64,000 bases of DNA from Diphasiastrum complanatum (taxonomy: Eukaryota; Streptophyta; Lycopodiopsida; Lycopodiales; Lycopodiaceae). The notes beneath the pieces were generated by a model. That model did not search any database and had not been told where the DNA came from. It saw only the letters and a program-made list of their open reading frames with translations. The position numbers were made by a program, and so were the translations under genes. Every line of letters begins with the position of its first letter. Position 1 is the first letter of the stretch. Shown piece after piece: positions 1 to 12,600 of this stretch. The DNA lies in contig CM055111.1 in assembly GCA_029204225.1 (NCBI GenBank), positions 16,031,019-16,095,018 on the forward strand. The letters are read 5' to 3'.

Positions 1-63
1 AAAAAAACCAAAAACCCTAAAAAATCCAAAAACACCAGAAACACATACCCAATACAAAAACTA

Positions 64-1500
64 CACAACAGTTTCCAATGGCCGACAATACAGATCCTGA
101 AATCCCATAAGATTATCCATACGAGATCAGGTCCCCTGTAGCTAAACAAATCAGACGTCATAGGTTCTACCGAATGCGGGCCCAAATACACGAGCCATCC
201 ACAAACCCATTCGAGGTACAAGAACCTGATATAACTGAGTCTTCACGAGCACGAGCCCATTCTTATGGTGCTGACCCCTCGCAGGCCAGAATCCACCTCA
301 ATGGTGCTTCTGCTACCCATGGTGCTCATCTTGAAAGATGTACACCCAAGTTAGATCTACCAAAGTTTAACGGTAGTTCGGATCCTCAAAGATTTTTGCA
401 AATCTTTGAGAATGCATGTGATGTGTATGGCGAAACATCTCCCACTGTGATGGTCCAGTTGTTTTCAATGAGTATGATCGCTAAAGCACGTGATTGGTTT
501 TTCAACCTTGATCGTGAAGAAAAGACAGATTGGTCAATTTTAAAAGAGTCCTTTGTCAAGCGTTTTAAGCCCTTTCGCTTGATCGAGAGCCCTTTTGTCA
601 AATTGAGTAACATCAAAATGACAAAAGACGAATGCATACGAGACTATATCGAGTGTTTCAAATGCCTCAAAAGTCAAGTACAAGAACAACCCTCTGAACA
701 GATGCTCATCATTTGGTTCCTAGTCGGACTTCCACAATGGATTAGATGCGAGCTTAAATCAAATCACGAATATATAAGCCTCAAATTGATTATGTCTGAT
801 GCCATCAAGGAATAAGACAAAGGATTAGATGTTGACGAATCCATGGAAAGGTGAGCACCACATGCTCCTGTCCATGAGTCAAAGCCGATCGAGGACACCC
901 GAGATCAGCTTTGGAAATCCCAGTTGGAGTTGCTTCATAAGCAACATCAACTACAGAGGGAGAAACTCACCAATGAGTTTCAAACTACCTTGAAGTCTAT
1001 CCAAAGTAGTATGTCTGGTAAGCCAAACTCTGCACAAGCACCTTATAGACGAAAACTAATATGGTGCCCACATTGTCGGGTTGGTGCCCACACTGTTGGG
1101 CTACACATCCTACTGATGCTTGTCCGTCATACCGGCCTATCCAAGCACATACAGTCCAACCATATGAAGAACACCCGTCACAGTCTAGACATTCCCTGAC
1201 TTATCATGAATACCCACCACAAAGTCTAGAACAATTAGCCATACAAGATGGCTATGCTGTTATACAAGGGCCATTGCACACCAGATGTTTCATCTGTGGT
1301 GAAACTAGCCACTTCATGGTTAATTGTCCAGTCAAGACCAAGTATCATGCTGAGTGTCCTGACTGTATCAGAAAACACAGTTTCAAAGACTGTCCGAAAC
1401 AACCAACTAAGATCCTACCTGCTTGTCACGTCAGTTATGAATCACGATAGGATCCTCACGACAACAACATGAGCACCATGGCAACCAACAATTAAACTTG
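64..1500 (+). mobile_element. Gypsy retrotransposon gag remnant
   Basis: Retrotransposon gag domain reading at 174-815 (LPKFNGSSDPQRFLQIFENA, then a RDWF motif typical of Ty3/Gypsy gag), followed by zinc-knuckle sequence near 1060-1450 (CFICGETSHFMVNCP and further Cys-rich pairs). Broken, with a handful of interruptions; no pol is found after it. Old fossil. Confidence 0.85.
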
Positions 1501-1939
1501 TTGCTCAATTGAGAAGTTTCTTGCAAACTTCTACATTACCGCACAATACACCAGCTCCATAATGCAAAAGGACACTAATATGAAATGAGTCATTGTCGAA
1601 AGAAAGTGAAACCGATATTCTGTCATCTACTACAATGTCCAACCAAGAGCAACCTCCACAGGGAATTGACAGTTTTTCTCCCCTTCTACAACCTCAAATC
1701 TATTTGTCTTTCCACATGCTGATAAGATTTCCAATGTGCCAATACACAATAAATCTATGATTCGAAAATCCAGATAGAGATTCGGTTCTGAATCTCTTGC
1801 TCAGAGAGGTCCTTAGGACATAGTACCTCAACCATACCTGCATCTCAAACTATATCTTACAACATCTACTATCAATGATGATAGATTTTAGTGTAACCAA
1901 CCCTGCCTTGTTTTGACAAGGGCATGTCAGAGTAAGTCA
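1501..1939. other. No recognisable gene
   Basis: Follows the Gypsy gag remnant and precedes the dispersed repeat. It could be decayed downstream Gypsy sequence, but no domain is visible on either strand. Confidence 0.5.
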
Positions 1940-2509
1940 CATTACTCTACAAAAAAATGGAATATTGCAACTATCAACAAAAATTATCATTGTCGATGAA
2001 TGCAAGTTTTGTTTGACAAGTGCACTACAGTTCTCACTCTCTGTACAGTTGTTTATTTCCTTGTTGCTCTTCATTCCTAGTGTGTGATTGATTTTTGCAT
2101 GAGAATTACCTATTGCACGAGAGTCTTCTGTAGAGCATCTCAATCATACATTTTCATTCATATATCCACCTTCAGATCACCTTGCACAGAGTTTACAATG
2201 TTTGTGCATACTGAAGCTTTGAGAAATCTTTGTCACGTTAGAGTTGATTCCTGAATCTCATCGTCATATTCATCTTTGAGTCAACTACAACAAAATTGAA
2301 ACAAATATAGTTAAAATTTGTTCAATTTTTACTCCAGTCACATGTTCAACATGTTTTCAACTATGTGTTCCACACGCCGATCCAATCCTAACATGAATAG
2401 TTACAAGCAACAACATTCCCACCAACAGATTTTTTTTGGGGGGGGGAGAGAGTGGATATGCTTGGATCCACTTGAGCAATTACGCTGCCAACAAGATCGA
2501 CAGCCAAGG

Positions 2510-2867
2510 TGTAATAGATCCTAACACCACAATAGGGCAAACACTAACTGATCCACCCAACCTTGCCTACTCCCTAATATAGAGTAAGCCCCTCCTAGCC
2601 CAGTGTGAGGACTAGTAGCATGCTACTGCCAAGTGTCGGCCACGTGGCACTGACGTGGCCGACTGCACGTCGGGACCCAACTGGGGGCCCTATCCTGCTG
2701 ACAGGGTCCCTAGGCTGTGTTAGGCCCGCCATGGATATGGACCGTGCTGGGGCACACTACTCACACTGTCTTGCCCTGTTGGTCATGTACACTGGACACG
2801 ACCCTGACTGTGATATCTGACCTATCTGTGTTCCCTAGGGTTCGGCACTGGTTACGAGCTCGTAACA
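2510..2867 (-). repeat. 358-bp LTR of the rearranged Gypsy element (left)
   Basis: Ends TGTAATAGATCC...GCTCGTAACA as read on plus; on the element strand it starts TGTTACGAGC and ends TATTACA. Preceded by target duplication CAAGG. Small open frames inside it are chance. Confidence 0.93.
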
Positions 2868-3706
2868 CTCCCTCTCCATACTAAACTTAATATGAGTACC
2901 ACCGACCATCCACAGACGGACGGTCAAACAGAAAGGGTAAATCAAGTGCTGGAGGATATGCTTCGTGCATACGTCAGCAAGAGGCAAACTAATTGGGAGG
3001 AGTATCTCTCAATATTAGAGTTTGCTTACAACAGTACCAAACATTCAGCTACGGGATACAGCCCATTTATGCTGATGTACGGTTTTCAGCCACGCTCACC
3101 CACAGCTGTAGGGTTTAAACAAGAAAAAGTTGAAGCATCCAGAAACTTTTTAGAAGACCTAAACCAGATGATAGAACATGCTAAGCGTAGCATTAGACAA
3201 TCCCAGGATCGAGCCAGGCATTATGCAGATCCACACAGACGGGATGTGCAGTTCTCCACTGGTGAGAAAGTCTACTTGAGAGTCCCAGTTGACTCTAAAA
3301 CCCTCAAATCAGGAGTGTGTGCTAAGTTGTCTCCAAGGTATTGTGGTCCCTTTACCATCAGTAGGAGACTAGGCGAGGTCACCTATGAACTAGAACTCCC
3401 ACACAACAGTAAGCTTTTTCCAGTCTTTCATGTAAGTCAGTTACGAAAAGCCTTAACCAGATCAGATAATCTGGTAGGGGACAGTGTTCTAGTTATCCCA
3501 TTGGATCCTCAACAACCTCCACATGAACCAGAGGAAATTCTTGATAGTAGAGAGACGCAGACTCGTCATACTCTATACCGAGAATATCTGGTTAAGTGGA
3601 ATGATCAGCCTGTTGAGAATGCCACTTGGGAAAGAGGCAGCGTCCTTCGCAAGATTTTTCCAGACTTTGTCTTAGAGGACCAAGACGGTTCTTAAGGGGG
3701 AGGGAG

Positions 3707-4064
3707 TGTTACGAGCTCGTAACCAGTGCCGAACCCTAGGGAACACAGATAGGTCAAATACCACAGTCAGGGTCGTGTCCAGTGTACATGACCAACAGGG
3801 CAAGACAGTGTGAGTAGTGTGCCCCAGCACGGTCCATAGCCATGGCGGGCCTAACACAGCCTAGGGACCCTGTCAGCAGGATAGGGCCCCCAGTTGGGTC
3901 CCGACGTGCAGTCGGCCACGTCAGTGCCACGTGGCCGACACTTGGCAGTAGCATGCTACCAGTCCTCACACTGGGCTAGGAGGGGCTTACTCTATATTAG
4001 GGAGTAGGCAAGGTTGGGTGGATCAGTTAGTGTTTGCCCTACTGTGGTGTTAGGATCTATTACA
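3707..4064 (+). repeat. 358-bp LTR, internal, opposite orientation
   Basis: Starts TGTTACGAGC directly after the purine tract AAGGGGGAGGGAG (3695-3706), which fits a polypurine tract ahead of a 3' LTR, and ends TATTACA at 4064. Same length as the outer copies. Confidence 0.93.
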
Positions 4065-5463
4065 CTGGCTGGTGCCAGTTCATCCAAGAATACGGCAGCT
4101 TCCGTTGAGGATGATGATGAGTCCGAGTATACGTCGTCAGATGACGTTGAGGATTCTGAGCCTGTATTACCCAAGCAAACCCCAGTGGTTGAGGGTCAGT
4201 TGACTCAAGGATTCAAATGGAAACAGTATTTCATTCAGGATGAGTACTTGCTCTATAGAGATAGAGTATGTGTCCCCAATTCAGAGGATTATAGGCAGCA
4301 GGTCCTATATGAATGTCATGACAATCCTAGCGCGGGACACCCAGGCATACAGAAGACCTATGAGCTTCTTCGTAGGCAATTTTTCTGGCCCAGTATGAAA
4401 AACGACGTCCACCAGTATGTAACCAGTTTCCAGAAATGTCAAGTAAATAAAGCAGAGCGTTTAAAGGCAGGAGGATTGTTGCATCCCTTAGAAATACCAG
4501 CTGGTAAATGGGAGAGTATCTCCATGGATTTTATAGTAGGCCTGCCTAAAACCCAAAAGGGTAATGACGCTATATGGGTCACAGTTGACCGTCTGACCAA
4601 AATGGCTCGTTTTATTCCGACCAAAGCAACCGTTAGAGCTCCAGGTTGTTTGTAGACGGGCTATTTAAATTGTACGGTCTACCTTCCGGCATAGTCAGCG
4701 ACCGGGACAGTAAGTTTACTGGAAATTTTTGGAAGGCAGTATTCCATCATCTCCATACTAAACTTAGCTCTTTCTGAGAACTGTACTTCCACAGAGAGAA
4801 TCAAGAAAAGCCCTTTCAGCTCTTCCTCCACTGCTTTCAGATCTGCTGTCCGGAAAAATCAGAGATCAAGGTACCAAGAAAAAGAAACAAACTTCTGATC
4901 GTCTTGGCCCCTTCCCTCGCTGTCTGAGGTGTATACCTTTTGCTCCAAAATTCCCGTTTTAGGACCCAAAAATAGTTGCAAACTTGTGGTTTCTGCCAAA
5001 GACCTTCCTCGCTGCCTGACCAGGAGTGTTGCTACTTGGTTTTGCTTACTTTGAGACCCAAAATTCCTCTCAAAATCTGATTTTCTAGCAACACCTTCAA
5101 CGCTGGACCTGCACCCAAGATTCTGTCTCAGATCTGCTCCAAATTCCAGAAAATTTCACTCCAAATTCGAAGTTTCCACCCAATTTGGCAGCGCTGGACC
5201 TGCTCCATGTTTTCTATTTAAAATGTGCTCAAAAATCCACATTTGATACATAAAAATCAAGGGTAAATCCCTGATTTTTCAGCGCTAAGCCTCTACAAGG
5301 GATTGTGCCTCAAACAACTATAAATTCCCAGCAAATTTCAAGGATTTGAAAGCTGTTCCCACAACGATTTTCCTCCTCAATTCTTTCCTGAGAATCTGAG
5401 AAATCTTTCCTATCTTCTGATAGCTTTCTCTACTACTGTCCTGAACTCCCTAGGATGGAGATA

Positions 5464-5475
5464 GCTCTGATACCA
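5464..5475 (-). promoter_or_regulatory. Primer-binding site (initiator Met-tRNA type)
   Basis: Minus strand TGGTATCAGAGC next to the LTR end, the common plant retrotransposon primer site complementary to the 3' end of initiator methionine tRNA. Confidence 0.9.
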
Positions 5476-5476
5476 G

Positions 5477-5834
5477 TGTAATAGATCCTAACACCATAGT
5501 AGGGCAAACACTAACTGATCCACCCAACCTTGCCTACTCCCTAATATAGAGTAAGCCCCTCCTAGCCCAGTGTGAGGACTGGTAGCATGCTACTGCCAAG
5601 TGTCGGCCACGTGGCACTGACGTGGCCGACTGCACGTCGGGACCCAACTGGGGGCCCTATCCTGCTGACAGGGTCCCTAGGCTGTGTTAGGCCCGCCATG
5701 GCTATGGACCGTGCTAGGGCACACTACTCACACTGTCTTGCCCTGTTGGTCATGTACACTGGACACGACCCTGACTGTGGTATCTGACCTATCTGTGTTC
5801 CCTAGGGTTCGGCACTGGTTACGAGCTCGTAACA
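5477..5834 (-). repeat. 358-bp LTR of the rearranged Gypsy element (right)
   Basis: On the minus strand this acts as the 5' LTR: TGTTACGAGC...TATTACA followed two bases later by the primer-binding site. Followed on plus by CAAGG (5835-5839). Confidence 0.93.
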
Positions 5835-7270
5835 CAAGGTCACAAGTCAAATATGAAAAGACAAGGCTAAAGACGGCAAATGGGTAATCCGAAGAGACTC
5901 AATCTAAATAAGTATTCCAGTCACAATGAAGATCCTTCAAAAAAGAGAAACACAAGCATTGGAAAACCAATCTCCTTCAACCAATTTTCTGCCATACTTC
6001 TGCGCCCATTCTCATGCCTATCATCCACACCATCTACCGATGTCACGACCCCCACTCTTCCTTCTATATGTTTGTTTGTCATCAGTTTACTGTTCTTCTG
6101 AGAAATCCCCAATTTTTTATAGTCTTACCAAAGAAGCTGATAGATCATTGCAAGTGTCTTGTGGAGACTAGCTGCCACCTACAATGGATGATCAGCCAAA
6201 CAAATATCTAAGAAGTAGACAACAAAGCAACTAGAAGAAATAAGAAATAAAGCAACCTGAGGAGGAAAGGACAAAAACTTAAGCAATAGATGAGTCAAAT
6301 CAATCTTGATCAAAAGAAACTCTCTGAAGCAATGATAGTTGAATCCTCTTCTATGAAGTCCAAAGAGATCCAAAAGTAACGGATCAAAAGAAAGAGCTGC
6401 AGTAAAGTAAAGATGAAAACAACCGTGAACCTGTAAAATAAAGCGAGTTCCTCACCCAACAAGTGGTGGTCGAAGCTCGACATTGCAAGGGTCCAAGGCT
6501 GCAACTGTAGAACTATCAGCTCCTTCACCCTACCACCAAGCCTTCATCATGTTTCCTTTACCAAACCGTCCACCCAAATCTGTTCCTACCACCAATTTTG
6601 ATGACTTCATCCCATGAGATGGATAATCGAGTTTGTGCAACCTGCAGATCAAAGGTTTTCTTTAAGACTGGGACTTCAACTAAGTGAAGAACTGCGGAAA
6701 TGCCCAAAAGCAAATGGAGGATACAGACCTCCCAGAAGTTAGTACCTGCCAAAAATCCAGAGATGAAACCGTCAATGGCAGATACAAGTGGTAAGAAGAA
6801 AGACATGCGGGAAGCACTCAAGCATGCGAGTTGTGAAGCTGCTGGGAGCTCTCCAAATTTTGAGAAGGTCAACCAATTGCAACAATAAGACATTCTGGTT
6901 AAACTGTGGCAATTCGTTAAAAACAGTTTTTGTGAGAAAGATTGGCGACAATAAACACTTGGTTTTATGTAAGCGAACGAGGATCTACACTTTTTCAAGA
7001 GCCGATCGAAGACACCAATGCGGAAGCGGACCGACATCGTCCAATATGAGTTGTAGTGGGTCCTGCAACACATTAGGGGTGGGATGATGTTGGCTGATTA
7101 TGACGAATCTCCAAGATACTTGGATAGAGCAACTCAAGAGCACCTCTCACCTTAGACCGAGGAGGTCTCTGAGAAGACATGACGAACGAAGATTGAGAGC
7201 CGAGAAATGCTAGTTAGGAATGACAAGCAAGAACTGTGTAGGGCCTCATGGTGAATCCTGGAAGATGGAA

Positions 7271-7450
7271 TGACCATGTAGGAACTAGTATTTCTAGGCA
7301 AATGTAATAAATGCTAGTAGAACCCTCTTGAAGAAAGTAGAGTGAGCCACCTTTTGATGATGACCATGTAGGCACTAGTATTTCCAGGCAAATGTAATAA
7401 ATGCTAGTAGATCCCTCTTAAAGAAAGTAGAGTGAGCCACCTTTTAATGA
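7271..7450. repeat. Two tandem 90-bp units
   Basis: TGACCATGTAGG...CCACCTTTTGATGA at 7271-7360 is repeated at 7361-7450 with a few substitutions. It lies before a TATTTAAG element at about 7538, as in retrotransposon LTR promoters, but no LTR borders were found. Confidence 0.9.
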
Positions 7451-8316
7451 TGACCTCTAGTGGAAAGCATTATTCCACTCGTAATTTGGAAAATGTGGAA
7501 ATTCCACTAGGATGCCACCTAAGGAGCTCTCTTGCTTATTTAAGAGACTCCCTCTTTGTGAAGAGGAGCTTTTTGTGTATTGTATCAACTCCATGCTGAA
7601 ATGAGAAGAGCCTCCATGAGTTAGATGCATCGACTGAGCTCCTTGATCATGACGGTTTGTGATGCCCCTATGATCATGCCCTTCCATTCATGTTGTGTGT
7701 GATTGTGGATTTAGAGTGAATGAGTTTTCTTGGTTTCCTAGTTGTGGATTAGTTTTCATTTCTTGTTGTGAATTAATGTAGGAATCAGCATTTAAGTAAA
7801 CTAAATAGGCTAGAAATGTGGCATAAATCTTGCATATCCTCTAACATTCTAGTTCTTGATGTTCTTGGGATGTCCAAGAATCAAAAGACTGGTTGGTTTC
7901 TTGATTCTTGGACTTCTAACATGTTGTAGATTAGTACTTGTTTCTTGTTTTGTCAATTTATGCGAGTATAGTAGTGCTTAGGATCTGATTTCAGCTCATT
8001 TTGCAGCAAAGTAGGAGTAGGAATCCATCGTTGTTCAACTGAGCAGTAACGTAAATCATTTGTTGAACGCATTGGCTTGCATTTTGGTTGATTGTGCACG
8101 TGCATTCAGTTCAAGAGAGACCCTTCCAGATGTCCTCTGATAGGCAGGACAATACTACAATGATTATCAGCCCCTTTTGCCTAATATGGCCTTAAAACAA
8201 GAAAGATAATCTCAAGAAGTGCCCATGGTCTTTGTTGACAGGCAGAATACCAAGTTGTTAAAGCTTTAAAACAAGCAACAAAAGAAGTAACGAAAGAAAG
8301 AACTAGTTAACATATT
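7451..8316. other. No gene seen; possible LTR or leader of a decayed element
   Basis: AT-rich, no domain on either strand. CTTATTTAAGAGACTCCC near 7533 resembles an LTR promoter with a transcript start, but there is no matching second copy in the window. Confidence 0.4.
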
Positions 8317-8601
8317 CTAAGACATAGAATTTGTCAACACAAATATTGTACATGGACCTTTGAATGCAAAAGGTGAATGTAAAACAAATTCAAATGGAGG
8401 GGGAGTTCCAAATGAAGGATAAACATGAGCTTTACCAATACCATGAGGCTGTAAAGAATCAATCTGTGACTGCATAGTGGCAAAGCTGGTCATAACCGTA
8501 TCTAGGTGAAGAACGGGGCCATAAAGGGTATCAGCCATGCGACGAAACTGATCAGATAGGTTCTTTTGAACAATCTCACTTGGGGTAGGTGAATGTGCCA
8601 T
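8317..8601 (-). mobile_element. Gag-like N-terminal fragment, tentative
   Basis: A 94-residue minus-strand frame begins MAHSPTPSEIVQKNLSDQFR and continues with a mixed helical stretch. N-terminal placement, length and surroundings suggest the start of a retrotransposon gag, but no hallmark motif is present. Could also be an unrelated chance frame. Confidence 0.35.
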
Positions 8602-9029
8602 AAGGAGAAAACTATTAAATGCGAGACAAGATGCTAATCAAGTGGACAAATTGAAAGAGAGAAAATAAGTCATCACAACAGGTACGCCAATGAAAAGACA
8701 TAACAGATAGTGTAAGTAGTACCTCGCAACTGCAAACGAAAGTGTGCTGAAAATGATGGCTGGAAATTATGCCAATTATGGAAAGCAATTTGAGCACTGA
8801 ACAGCCACCAAGTAATGCTGCAATATCTATTGGAAAATGCATCAAAAAGGTTGGAAAATAGCAAGCATGAGGGTGGAGATGGGCGTTGGACATCCTGCAA
8901 TCAAATGTGGATTTGGGGTAGCAAATGAAATAGAACGAAGTAAAAATTGGAGGGGGATGGGCGCCTGCAAACAAAGTGTGAAAAAATGGCTACAGATGGA
9001 GACAAAATCAGATGAAAGTAACAAGTATG
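8602..9029. other. No recognisable gene
   Basis: Short opposing frames only, with no domain. Sits between the gag-like fragment and the 3' LTR of the Copia element. Confidence 0.45.
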
Positions 9030-9669
9030 TGAGGAGAATCAGTCATGATTCGTGAAGCAAATCCGACAGGACTCTCTCTCTCAACTCGGATGGAGTTCAG
9101 ATGTGACTCTCCTATAATCCTCCAGAGTGTAGTCAGTCACTACTGATCTACGTTCACAAAAAAAATGCAGCATTCAACTTAGTTTCAACCAAATTGCGGA
9201 ACTCAAAAGAACAAGAAAACTCAGTCATACAAAATAAGCAGCATATGCATCTGCATTCAAGATCAGATACAATGAGAAAATCGTCTATATTGATTTCTCT
9301 TCTGAATTTCTTCAAGCACTGCATGCGAATCCACGTAGTGCGTTGGTGTGAGAGAAACACGGTTCTCTCATGAGTAATAGTCTCGCTTCACTTGCAGACA
9401 GTTGGAGCTTCTGATCCTAGACAGAATTGTCTTTGCACGCAGGCGGACATGTATTCTGTATATCGTCTTGATTGCTTACCAGCATCAGACTTCTGTATAT
9501 ATTACCCACTATGTATCATGTTTTTGATCTATATGTCAAGTATAATGCAGTAAGTATGGTCTCTCTGTGTAAATCTAATATTAGAGTGATTAAGCATCTA
9601 CAACTAACCAGAGAATTACAAGAGTGGCAGATTAGCCACGACCTAGGGAGTATCTGCTGATGTCATGCC
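9030..9669 (-). repeat. 3' LTR of the minus-strand Copia element (about 640 bp)
   Basis: The low end at 9030 (TGAGGAGAATC on plus) matches the 5' LTR at 13951. The upper border is taken near TGATGGCATGACATCAGC on minus and is uncertain by some bases, since the matching LTR is cut short. Confidence 0.8.
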
Positions 9670-12600
9670 ATCAGATCAGATTACTGTACTTCTGGGTACT
9701 TGCATGATCTTTGGAGGTACTCCTTGGGGTGTGAGCATTGAACGGGTTTTGTTTACCTCGTCTGCCTTCTTCCGTACTAGACCGCGAAGGAATCTCGTTT
9801 GTGGATCTTTCGTGTTCGCGAACCATTTGTCTTCGTCTCCGTTGACTTTTGCATTCGTGAAACTCTTTGTGTTTTGTGTTTTCAGATGTTCGAGTTCGCG
9901 AACATGTTCATCAGGCGAAGGGCTGAAAGCTAGCAAGCCTTTGCAATCAGAAACATTTTGTTTCTTCAGCTCCCTCTCAAAGCATGATAGCTTTACGATC
10001 TCGAGACTGCTCCTTTGTCTCTCAAAGAGTCCTTTGTCCAGGGCCTCTGTGAAGATGTCAGCAACCATGTCTTTCATTCCTATGAAGGTGGTCTGCATCA
10101 TTTTCTTTTCAATCAGATCCCTGATCAAGTGATACTTGATGGCAATGTGCTTCGTTCTGGAATGGAACATGGGATCTTTCGTCAGGTATATTGCAGAGGT
10201 GTTGTCCATTTGCAAGACCAGAGGCTCGTTCCTTGTTTCGTCCAATTCGTCCAAGAGTTGCCTTAGGCAAATTGGCTCATCCAGAACACTGCATAAGCAA
10301 TATCAGGACGTGTGTTGTATGCAAGGTACATCAGTGATCCTATCAGCTTTCTGTAAGGTGTGAGCTGCATCTGTTCTCTCTTTGCCTCAGTCCTTGGACA
10401 GTCATCATTCGTTAGCACCATCCCTGCGAGCATTGGAGTGTCCGCTCCTTTGTAGTTTAGCATCCCAAAGTCCTCTAGGATTTTCTGGGTGTATCTGGAC
10501 CAGTGAAGGTATAACTTACCTCCCTCATAGTCCGTTTCGATTTGTAAGCCTAGGTAACAACTGGCTTCTCCCAGATCCACTATCTTTAAATGTTTCGAGA
10601 TGTGTCTTCACCTCATCAATTAGCTGCTCACTCCTACAAAGTATCAAAGTGTCATCCACATATATAGCCACTATGATGATCTGCCCATCTGTAATTCTGA
10701 CATACACATTGGAGTTAGCCAACAGAGGCTTGAATCCTAATGATTTAAGGGCTTGATCTTTCTTCTTGTACCATTGTTGGACTGACTGCTTTAGACCGTA
10801 GATGCTTCTATGCATTTTGCATACATAGTCAGGAAGTGAATTCGAGACGAATCCTGGGGGTTGATCCATGTAGACCTCTTCGTCTAATTCGCCATGTAAG
10901 AAGGTCGTCTTCTCATCCACAATGTGAATCCTGAGGTCATAAGCTGCTGCATATGCAAATAACAGACGTAGGGACAAATGCTTGATGATAGGAGAGAAGG
11001 TTTCAGAATAGTCAATACTGTATCTCTGAGAAAAACCGTTCTCCACCAATCTTGCTTTGTATTTCGACACATTCCCATCTGGTCCGTATTTGAGCTTGAA
11101 GACCCATTTGCATTTGACACGTCCACACCTGGTTCTTCCTCATGGACTCCATCTCTTCATTCATGGCTTGGATCCATCTGTCCTTTTTTGGGCTTTCAAT
11201 CACCTCCTTGAATGTCTGTGGTTTACCACTGAACCCGCAGAATTCTTCTGATGTGGAAGTTGAGCTGCCTGGCACATATCTTGCTAGCGTTCTTTGTGGT
11301 CTTGTTGACCTTTTGGGAGATCCTCTTGGAACAACTATGCCTTTGCTCTGCTCGGTCCGAAACCATCTTGGTTTATAGGAACTGCGGCGGTAGGTTGTCT
11401 CTCGAATCTTTCTTCATCATATTCGTCGTTCGAATGGGAGACGACTCAAAAATCTTTGTTTTCGTGTTCGTCTGCTACTCCCTCTATCACTGGCGGTAGG
11501 TCATAGTATTGTCTCTCCAGAACTTTGTAGTTGACAGAATCGTCATTGGCCATTGTCCTACTCTTGTCGAATTTGACATCTCTCACTATTTTCACAGTGT
11601 TCATGTCTGGCATGTAGATGACAAATTGTTGTCATAATCTATTAGAAATCCTTGCTTGGCTTTCTCATCAAGCTTCTTTCGAAGCTTATCAGGAATATGT
11701 GCATATGCTGCACAGCCAAAGATTCTGACGTGAGACAGGTTGGGATTTCTACCCCACCATAGCTCATGTGGTGTCGTGTGAGGAACACCAGACTTGTCTG
11801 TGTTGTTCTGGATGTACATGGCTATAGCTATTGCTTCAGCCCACAGTGCCCTTGGAACTTTCGAATAGGCCATCCCGCATCTAGCTGCTTCCATTAGGGT
11901 CGTGTTCTTTCGTTCAGCAACGCCATTGTGCTGCGGTGTGCAGGCTGTAGTTCTTCTGTGAATGATACCATGATCATTGCAGAAGTTAATGAAGCGATTC
12001 AAGATATATTCGCCACCTCGATCCGTTCTGATCTGCTTCACCTTGCTGCCTGTACATCTCTCTGCCCAATTCACATATTCTGTGAATTTATCGAGTGTTT
12101 CAAATTTATTCTGAATAAAATACACTCTGGCAAACTTGCTATAATCATCAATAAAGGCTATATAATATTTTGAACCTCCTAATGAGATCACGTTGAATGG
12201 TCCACAGATGTCATAATGCACTAGCTCCAGAATCTTGGTCGTTCTGTAGGAGTCTTTGACGAATGGAGTGCACGACATCTTGCCTTTTAAACATGCATCA
12301 CAGGTGGTCGAACTGGTTGCATTCGAGATGCTGACCCTTGTTATCGCTCCATGATGACTTGCTTGGTAAAGTTCCATTGAGTTCATGTGGCAGAGTCTTT
12401 TGTGCCACAGAGTGTCTGGCGAGTCATCATGGTCTGATGCATCTGATCTTCAGGTAGGTTCTTCTTCAGATGATATAGGTTGTCTTTTCTTCTGCCTTGA
12501 GCTATGAGAGTGCTGGTGCTGGCGTCAATCACATTGCATGCTTCGTTAGAAAACGTCACACGCATCCCTGCATCTGCTATTCTTGCTATAGAGAGAAAGT

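Larger units (their letters stand above)
2510..5834. mobile_element. Rearranged chromodomain Gypsy (chromovirus) element with three LTR copies
   Basis: Flanked by the 5-bp duplication CAAGG (2505-2509 and 5835-5839). The outer LTRs (2510-2867 and 5477-5834) read on the minus strand, and a third LTR (3707-4064) lies inside on the plus strand. The interior holds an integrase C-terminal part with chromodomain (2892-3695, YLVKWNDQPVENATWE), an H2C2 and integrase-core part (4064-4660), and a leader with primer-binding site (4766-5476). Interior parts are not in the usual order. LTR copies differ at only about 2% of sites by eye, so the insertion is young. The element is broken. Confidence 0.9.
1940..7090 (+). 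repeat. Dispersed repeat copy A (interrupted at 2510-5834), inverted partner of 50470-52300
   Basis: Positions 1940-2509 and 5835-7090 together match the reverse complement of about 50470-52300, at roughly 80% identity by eye. Reading frames near 6150-6400 (plus) give a charged helix like ERTKLKQQMSQINLDQKKLS in the partner copy, suggesting decayed gag-like coiled-coil coding of an LTR element. No pol domain is seen. A younger Gypsy element splits this copy. Confidence 0.75.

Noticed and set aside
2605-2820. Repeated 71-residue open frame (also at 3754-3969 minus and 5572-5787) that looks like a conserved small protein.
   Set aside because: It lies wholly inside the three LTR copies, so it is conserved only because the LTR is repeated; no start context or domain.
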